Assembly: GCA_046590205.1 (NCBI GenBank)
Contig: JBKJTT010000023.1
Location: 1-9,880 of the forward strand
Length of the DNA stretch: 9,880 bases
From: DATDEW01 sp046590205
Lineage (GTDB): Bacteria > Bacteroidota > Ignavibacteria > Palsa-1295
Direction: 5' to 3'
A program made the position numbers and the translations under genes. The number at the start of each line of letters is the position of its first letter. The stretch's first letter is position 1. The notes under the pieces were generated by a model. The model worked only from the letters and a program-made list of their open reading frames with translations. It made no database searches and had not been told where the DNA came from. Shown here piece by piece: positions 7,105 through 9,880 of this stretch.

Positions 7105-8316
7105 GTGACGAATCACGAACCACGAATCACGAATCACGAAACCCTGCTTGAGCGAGAACGCTTTGCGATGCGCTCACTGCTGGAATTCGCTCGTACCTTG
7201 ACCCCTGATCTCGGTATAGAAGGTATCATCCGCTCCGTCGAGCGTACCGTCATGGGCAAGGGGCTTATCTCCGATTGTTATGCCTATATCGGTGAAGAAG
7301 AAGCAGGCAGTTTTCGCTTCTTGAACCGCATCGGTTTCCGAAAACTTGAACTACCGCCTGTTATCAGCTTCGAAGAGTTCGAGAGTGGGGCGGTAAAGCC
7401 ACGCGAAGGAGTTGCATTCGTCATGCCTATCCTCGACTCCGACCAGCAGGAGATCATCGCATTCATTGGCTTCGGCAAGTCGCTCTCGCCGACCATCGAC
7501 ATCGAAGACGAACCGAACTACCTCGAATCGCTTTCGCTATTGAGCGGCATTGCTCTGACGAATGCAAAACTTTTCCAGAGTGAAAAAGAACGTGAGCGGC
7601 TTGCGGCACAGATTGAAATTGCGCGTGAAATTCAGCAAGACCTTCTGCCCGATAAATTGCCTGATGTCTTCGGCGCAAAGTTCTTTGCATATAGCAAACA
7701 GAGCGAGCTTGTCGGCGGTGATTATTATGATGTGATCCGCATTGACGAGCACAGAGTTCTTATCGCTATCGCTGATGTTGTCGGCAAGGGGATCGGCGCG
7801 GCAATACTTATGTCCAATTTGCAGGCATCGTTGCATTCGCTAATCAACGGGCTTGAACGTGAAAGGATAAACCTCCTTCGCGCAACGCGCATCATGAATA
7901 ATCTGATCTACGATTCAACGACACCTGAACGTTACATCACAGCTGTGTTCGCTATGGTTGATCTCGAAGCGCGGCGCATCAATTCTGTAGTTTGCGGACA
8001 TCCGAAGCCGCTTGTTATTACCGGAGGCATGGTTCATACGCTCCCGACATCAGGCGTACCGCTTGGCATCATCCCGAAGTTCGAATACACACTTCACGAA
8101 GAACCGCTTGCGCCGAATACGCGGCTTGTCTTTTATACCGATGGTCTCTCGGAGGCATGCGGCAAAGGCAAGGCAGTCATGCTCGGCGATAAAGGCGTCG
8201 AAGAGTTCTTCACTGCCCATACAATAAATTCCTCCGCCGATCTCGCCGCCGCCTTAGACGGAAAATCCGAACTCGACATCAACGACGACATTACGGTCGT
8301 TGTGGCTGATGTGTAA
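7105..8316 (+). CDS. GAF-like / SpoIIE-type (PPM) serine phosphatase, RsbU-like
   Basis: Cytosolic protein phosphatase of the PP2C-like SpoIIE/RsbU class, which typically dephosphorylates anti-sigma-factor antagonists in partner-switching pathways. From the GTG at 7105 it has 403 residues. Residues about 20-155 look like a GAF sensor domain. A helical linker, EKERERLAAQIEIAREIQQ (160-178), joins it to the phosphatase domain. Metal-binding motifs are GGDYYD (Asp206), IADVVGKG (Asp224), YTDGLSEA (Asp346) and NDDITVVV (Asp394-395), all intact. No partner antagonist or anti-sigma gene lies nearby. The start is doubtful: codons 2-12 are a translated heptamer repeat. ATG 7168 (residue 22) is an alternative, but the helix-like LLERERFAMRSLLEF begins before it, suggesting a start in or upstream of the repeat. 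No Shine-Dalgarno precedes either candidate. Confidence 0.9.
   Translation: MTNHEPRITNHETLLERERFAMRSLLEFARTLTPDLGIEGIIRSVERTVMGKGLISDCYAYIGEEEAGSFRFLNRIGFRKLELPPVISFEEFESGAVKPREGVAFVMPILDSDQQEIIAFIGFGKSLSPTIDIEDEPNYLESLSLLSGIALTNAKLFQSEKERERLAAQIEIAREIQQDLLPDKLPDVFGAKFFAYSKQSELVGGDYYDVIRIDEHRVLIAIADVVGKGIGAAILMSNLQASLHSLINGLERERINLLRATRIMNNLIYDSTTPERYITAVFAMVDLEARRINSVVCGHPKPLVITGGMVHTLPTSGVPLGIIPKFEYTLHEEPLAPNTRLVFYTDGLSEACGKGKAVMLGDKGVEEFFTAHTINSSADLAAALDGKSELDINDDITVVVADV
7107..7141 (+). repeat. Five-unit heptamer array, CACGAAT family
   Basis: Five consecutive 7-base units: GACGAAT, CACGAAC, CACGAAT, CACGAAT, CACGAAA. The array begins 7 bases after the terminator T-run and overlaps the predicted 5' end of the phosphatase ORF. 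Being 7 bases long, it translates with a 7-residue period (TNHEPRI then TNHE). It resembles the short tandemly repeated heptamers known from cyanobacteria in form, though this sequence need not be related. Confidence 0.85.
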
Positions 8317-8327
8317 TCTTCCCTACC

Positions 8328-8362
8328 AAACTAACCACTTGCCACTGATCACTAACCACTTC
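8328..8362 (+). repeat. Heptamer array, CCACTRA family (copy A)
   Basis: Five 7-base units read AAACTAA, CCACTTG, CCACTGA, TCACTAA, CCACTTC just after the phosphatase gene. With its flanks (8321-8367) it is about 85% identical, by hand alignment, to 8873-8920 in the same orientation. It is absent from the coding genes read here. Confidence 0.8.
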
Positions 8363-8374
8363 CCGAAACGGGAA
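8360..8374 (+). terminator. Possible weak terminator hairpin after the phosphatase gene
   Basis: TTCCCG and CGGGAA form a six-pair stem around AAA, 43 bases after the stop codon. The following TTACTT is a poor T-tract, so termination is uncertain; the hairpin may instead belong to the adjoining repeat. Confidence 0.3.
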
Positions 8375-8404
8375 TTACTTCCCACTATTAAGCATTCCAT
8401 TACT

Positions 8405-8412
8405 AAGGAAGG
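8405..8412 (+). promoter_or_regulatory. Candidate Shine-Dalgarno site of the 78-residue ORF
   Basis: AAGGAAGG lies 10 bases before the ATG at 8423. The spacing is slightly long but workable, and it selects this ATG over the longer frame opening at 8300, whose first part merely translates heptamer repeat. Confidence 0.5.
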
Positions 8413-8422
8413 AATCACGATC

Positions 8423-8659
8423 ATGGCACATCTTGGCGTTATACTTAAACTGGCGGCGAATATAGATCCTATTCTCTATACATTGGCGACTGCTTCTGTC
8501 GTCTATCTGCTCATACTTGGATTTCTCCACTGGAAGCGAAACAATTCCGACAAGTGGCAACGCATAGTTGTCAGCACCGGAATCCCGAAGTTGACCCAGT
8601 GGCTATTGGAGAAATGGCACAATCTCCGAGAAGCAACCAACGTTACCTGGCATTTATGA
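8423..8659 (+). CDS. Small single-pass membrane protein, hypothetical
   Basis: I do not recognise this 78-residue protein. Residues about 15-36 (DPILYTLATASVVYLLILGF) form one hydrophobic segment flanked by a positive HWKRN, so a single-pass inner-membrane protein with the C-terminus inside is likely. The C-terminal half is amphipathic and tryptophan-rich (four Trp: positions 37, 45, 60 and 65, with another at 76). The frame extends upstream to 8300, but that part overlaps the phosphatase end and the heptamer array; the SD-like AAGGAAGG supports 8423. It sits alone between repeat arrays, with no neighbour that suggests a function. Coding status rests on the ribosome site and the hydrophobic segment only. 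Confidence 0.5.
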   Translation: MAHLGVILKLAANIDPILYTLATASVVYLLILGFLHWKRNNSDKWQRIVVSTGIPKLTQWLLEKWHNLREATNVTWHL

Positions 8660-8733
8660 AAAAAGCGACTCACCTGATTTGTCCTTGTAACCACTATATT
8701 TCTCAACACTCTAATTGTGCACCACACTCTGGG

Positions 8734-8755
8734 GTAGTGGTTAGTGGTTAGTTGG
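8734..8755 (-). repeat. Heptamer array, CCACTRA family (copy B, inverted)
   Basis: Read on the - strand this is three units of the CCACTAA family (CCAACTAA, CCACTAA, CCACTAC). It is inverted relative to the arrays at 8328 and 8879 and forms the left arm of the hairpin-like element. Confidence 0.75.
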
Positions 8756-8778
8756 GAATGCGGGTTTGGGGATGGTGC

Positions 8779-8790
8779 TGTAAATTTACA
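8779..8790. repeat. 12-base perfect palindrome TGTAAATTTACA
   Basis: TGTAAATTTACA is its own reverse complement and lies inside the inverted-arm unit, overlapping the stop codon of the small - strand ORF. It could be an operator half-site pair or part of the RNA fold; an AT-rich palindrome of this size could also arise by chance. Confidence 0.4.
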
Positions 8791-8863
8791 CATTTGAGTG
8801 GGAAGGTGGTAGCTTGTAGGGATGGTTCTTCCTTGGCGACCATCGTGCTCTTAGTGCCTTCAT
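8786..8863 (-). CDS. Tiny basic ORF (25 residues) inside the inverted-arm unit
   Basis: I do not recognise this peptide. It starts MKALRARWSPRKNHPYK and ends PSHSNV: eight Lys or Arg residues, no acidic residue, one Trp. A purine-rich GGAGAGGGGA lies 7 bases before the ATG at 8863 and could serve as a ribosome site. The frame also opens at an ATG at 8929 (47 residues), but that codon is one base after the promoter's TTTG box, so it is probably at or before the transcription start; the added residues are translated heptamer repeat. The strong promoter, ribosome site and basic composition argue for a real small protein, while the small size and repeat context argue for a chance frame in a structured RNA. 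Confidence 0.35.
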   Translation of the reverse strand: MKALRARWSPRKNHPYKLPPSHSNV

Positions 8864-8878
8864 GGTAAAATCCCCTCT

Positions 8879-8914
8879 CCAACTAATCACTTGCCACTGA
8901 CCACTAACCACTAC
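8879..8914 (+). repeat. Heptamer array, CCACTRA family (copy C)
   Basis: Units read CCAACTAA, TCACTTG, CCACTGA, CCACTAA, CCACTAC. With its flanks it is a diverged direct copy of the array at 8321-8367 and an inverted partner of 8734-8755. On the - strand it would form the 5' leader of the transcript from the promoter at 8930-8961. Confidence 0.8.
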
Positions 8915-8929
8915 TCCGAACTTCCCCAT

Positions 8930-8961
8930 GCAAAGATACGAAATTATTTATTAATCCGCAA
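8930..8961 (-). promoter_or_regulatory. Strong Bacteroidota-type promoter (-33 TTG and -7 TATCTTTG), reading leftward
   Basis: On the - strand TTG (8959-8961), a 20-base AT-rich spacer and CGTATCTTTGC (8940-8930) match the -33/-7 layout of Bacteroidota RpoD promoters. It is the only site of its kind here in which both boxes can be placed. It reads into the inverted-arm unit and its tiny ORF. A CGTCC/GGACG hairpin lies 6 bases upstream of the -33 box. Confidence 0.65.
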
Positions 8962-8967
8962 GATGCT

Positions 8968-8983
8968 CGTCCAAAATAGGACG
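8968..8983. repeat. Small inverted repeat upstream of the leftward promoter
   Basis: CGTCC and GGACG flank AAAATA, just upstream of the TTG box at 8959-8961. The position would suit a regulator binding site or a weak hairpin; there is no T-tract on either side that would make it a terminator. Confidence 0.35.
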
Positions 8984-9028
8984 CAATTCCTTATAAATCA
9001 ACGAGATAAAATTCGGGCAATTCCATAA

Positions 9029-9060
9029 TCGCCGTTTCTCGCCCATTTTCGCCATTTCGC
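9029..9060 (+). repeat. Three TCGCC repeats phased at 10 bases
   Basis: TCGCCGTTTC, TCGCCCATTT and TCGCCATTTC follow one another exactly every 10 bases, and a partial TCGC comes next. One helical turn of spacing is typical of protein-binding direct repeats. They lie about 70 bases upstream of the -33 box of the leftward promoter. Confidence 0.5.
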
Positions 9061-9101
9061 TTAGGCACCTATCTCAATCAACTACTCTCCCCAACTGACC
9101 A

Positions 9102-9113
9102 CTCATCGATGAG
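9102..9113. repeat. 12-base perfect palindrome CTCATCGATGAG
   Basis: The palindrome lies in the non-coding gap 38 bases beyond the stop codon of the 98-residue gene (on its 3' side). It is preceded by CCCAACTGACCA, a degenerate relic of the heptamer family, and followed by AAGTTTGGG, giving a wider imperfect inverted repeat. It may act as a 3'-end hairpin; no T-tract is seen. Confidence 0.4.
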
Positions 9114-9151
9114 AAGTTTGGGAATAGGAAGAGTATGGGGTTGAGGGAGCC

Positions 9152-9448
9152 CTACCTGATTCCCCACGGACGGTTCGGGGCACAGTGGCTATGATTCATA
9201 ATGTACGCCACTACGATAATTGAAACGATTACCACGAACACTCCTGTATCAAATCGTTTTGTCGCAGGGTCGTTGGGGCGGTCCTTGCGTCTAAAGCTTG
9301 GCACACCGGTAACACTAGGGACAGAGAACTCCTTGATCTCTTCTGTAGGACGGTTCTTTTGAAGCCACTTATTCCTATAGTGGATAAAAAAGCCGATAGC
9401 AAGTATCAATGCAGCAAAGATCCAGCGATAATCCCTGTATTGTGGCAT
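9152..9448 (-). CDS. Small two-pass membrane protein, hypothetical
   Basis: I do not recognise this 98-residue protein. Two hydrophobic segments are clear: about 9-23 (WIFAALILAIGFFIHY) and about 68-85 (TGVFVVIVSIIVVAYIM). They are joined by a roughly 40-residue hydrophilic loop rich in Arg, Lys and Pro (QKNRPTEEIKEF, RRKDRPNDPATKRF). The positive loop suggests both ends face outward, with the loop in the cytosol. The C-terminal tail has a single Cys89. A TTG six bases further upstream could extend it by two residues, but the ATG at 9448 is preferred: it lies three bases after a good -7 promoter box, like the symporter and pyrF starts. The upstream lipoprotein gene is 127 bases away with a hairpin between, so they are probably separate units. 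Confidence 0.65.
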   Translation of the reverse strand: MPQYRDYRWIFAALILAIGFFIHYRNKWLQKNRPTEEIKEFSVPSVTGVPSFRRKDRPNDPATKRFDTGVFVVIVSIIVVAYIMNHSHCAPNRPWGIR

Positions 9449-9450
9449 GT

Positions 9451-9461
9451 GCAAATATACG
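9451..9461 (-). promoter_or_regulatory. Bacteroidota-type -7 promoter box of the two-pass membrane protein gene
   Basis: On the - strand CGTATATTTGC contains TATATTTG (TAnnTTTG) with CAC between it and the ATG at 9448. This is the same 11-base pattern and near-leaderless geometry as the boxes at 2288 and 3626. No clear -33 TTG is seen. Confidence 0.6.
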
Positions 9462-9541
9462 GATAATTGCTACCGCATCGTGAGGGATATTATACTGTCT
9501 CATCCGCGCTAAAATACTCGGGCTAAGAATGTAATCTCGTA

Positions 9542-9563
9542 GGGGCATGCGGCGCATGCCTTC
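9542..9563. repeat. REP-like palindromic hairpin
   Basis: GGCATGC and GCATGCC pair over seven bases around GGC (9544-9560), preceded by GTAGG. GTAGGGGC-type GC-rich palindromes in gaps between genes are a common form of dispersed bacterial repeat. Here the second arm does not close the outer GG pair, so the copy is partial. It lies 15 bases beyond the lipoprotein stop codon and could also slow 3' degradation of its mRNA. Confidence 0.5.
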
Positions 9564-9575
9564 ATACACTTTTAA

Positions 9576-9845
9576 TCACTTACCAAAACTGTTGTTTATC
9601 ATCCTATCGAAAATTGCTTTGAGCGAATCAACGAGTGGATGCTCATCTTTTAGGACTCGTATCATTTCAGCATTATCGTTAATAGTGAGACTCTTAAAAT
9701 ACTCATAGACCTCTGCTGTATCCTGAAATATAACAGTTTTTCCTTCCGGTGGAATGCCGCGCAGCGTTACCCTTCCGTCACTTGGTGATTTATCTATCGA
9801 ACAACCGATTGTCAGTAACGCCAGAAGAATGATGATTCTTTTCAT
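9576..9845 (-). CDS. Small lipoprotein, hypothetical
   Basis: The 89-residue product starts MKRIIILLALLTIGC, a lipoprotein signal peptide with lipobox LTIGC; Cys15 would be lipidated after signal peptidase II cleavage. Ser16 follows, so there is no Asp at the +2 position that would hold it in the inner membrane by the Escherichia coli rule. The mature part of about 75 residues is hydrophilic, with a short beta-like start (GRVTLRGIPPEGKTVIFQ) and an amphipathic helical second half (AEVYEYFKSL, LVDSLKAIFDRM). I recognise no family. The start is fixed by the signal peptide. No SD and no TAnnTTTG box were found in the 35 bases visible upstream; the promoter may lie beyond the window. Confidence 0.7.
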   Translation of the reverse strand: MKRIIILLALLTIGCSIDKSPSDGRVTLRGIPPEGKTVIFQDTAEVYEYFKSLTINDNAEMIRVLKDEHPLVDSLKAIFDRMINNSFGK

Positions 9846-9880
9846 GGGTATGTTTGTATTTAATTAGGTACGTTATTGGA

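Larger units (their letters stand above)
8734..8914 (-). mobile_element. Candidate MITE-like element or structured RNA gene with inverted heptamer arms
   Basis: The left arm at 8734-8755 and the reverse complement of the right arm at 8879-8914 share the outer 15 bases GTAGTGGTTAGTGGT exactly and the inner TAGTTGG. The right arm has 14 extra bases (two heptamers) between these blocks. The roughly 120-base core holds a 25-codon basic ORF on the - strand and a 12-base palindrome. The promoter-like site at 8930-8961 reads through the whole unit, so the RNA could form a 22-pair stem with a bulge of two heptamers. No target-site duplication or transposase was found; MITE, structured RNA and chance pairing of repeat arrays all remain open. 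Confidence 0.35.
8660..9151. other. Repeat-rich region without a conventional gene
   Basis: This stretch of nearly 500 bases holds no ORF of ordinary size that I can support. It contains two inverted CCACTRA heptamer arrays, a tiny basic ORF on the - strand between them, a 12-base palindrome, a strong promoter-like site on the - strand, a small hairpin, three helically phased TCGCC repeats and a second palindrome. Most are listed separately. The segment from about 8984 to 9028 and from 9061 to 9084 shows nothing recognisable. Confidence 0.7.

Noticed and set aside
7107..7141. Heptamer arrays considered as a CRISPR array
   Set aside because: The units are 7 bases long and contiguous, with no spacers, and no cas gene is present.
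8300..8422. Upstream extension of the 78-residue ORF (MCNLPYQTNHLPLITNHF...)
   Set aside because: It overlaps the phosphatase gene and translates the heptamer array; the ribosome site supports the start at 8423.
8656..8751. 31-codon ORF (MKKATHLICPCNHY...) whose ATG overlaps the TGA of the 78-residue ORF
   Set aside because: The ATGA overlap invites translational coupling, but there is no ribosome site of its own and the frame ends inside a heptamer array. Coding cannot be supported.
8503..8793. 96-codon - strand ORF across the inverted-arm unit and the 78-residue ORF
   Set aside because: It is antisense to the better-supported 78-residue ORF, has no ribosome site, and consists largely of translated heptamer and flanking repeat.
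9375..9569. 64-codon - strand ORF across the gap between the two small - strand genes
   Set aside because: It translates the REP-like hairpin and the TATATTTG promoter box and overlaps the start of the 98-residue gene. It is a by-product of those sequences.
9849..9856. TATGTTTG on the + strand, a match to TAnnTTTG pointing out of the window
   Set aside because: It lacks the CG and C flanks of the other boxes and no start codon follows within the visible 24 bases. It cannot be judged from this window.

Overview
The window looks like chromosomal DNA from a member of the FCB group (Bacteroidota / Chlorobiota / Kapabacteria-Ignavibacteria side); the exact lineage is an inference. Support comes from two FCB-typical protein families (DUF2851 and DUF2911), and from a recurring CGTATNTTTGC box that fits the Bacteroidota-type -7 promoter element TAnnTTTG and sits almost against start codons. 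The zinc-type HemB plus HemL pair shows only that tetrapyrroles are made by the C5 route.

Layout. Bases 1-5772 hold housekeeping genes on the + strand: hemB (cut by the window start), hemL, a dicarboxylate/amino acid:cation symporter, pyrF and a DUF2851 protein. The symporter and pyrF each carry their own near-leaderless promoter, so they are probably separate transcription units although packed closely. A convergent - strand gene (5779-6831) encodes a secreted DUF2911 protein with a C-terminal TPR-like half. A tRNA-Gly(GCC) with an unusual T-loop base follows, then an intrinsic terminator and a GAF/SpoIIE-type phosphatase gene whose predicted 5' end runs through a heptamer repeat.

From about 8317 to the end the window changes character: small orphan genes, heptamer repeat arrays (CCACTRA family), palindromes and hairpins. 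The most interesting part is 8734-8961. A strong-looking promoter on the - strand reads into two heptamer arrays in inverted orientation that enclose a tiny basic ORF, so the transcript could fold into a long stem around it. This may be a MITE-like element, a structured RNA or a small-protein gene; I do not recognise it. Two further - strand genes close the window: a 98-residue protein with two membrane segments and a promoter of the same type, and an 89-residue lipoprotein.

How the genes work together. HemB and HemL catalyse consecutive steps of haem/tetrapyrrole synthesis (glutamate-1-semialdehyde to 5-aminolevulinate to porphobilinogen). PyrF finishes UMP synthesis. The other genes show no pathway link to each other. 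No integrase, transposase, CRISPR array or known defence system was seen.
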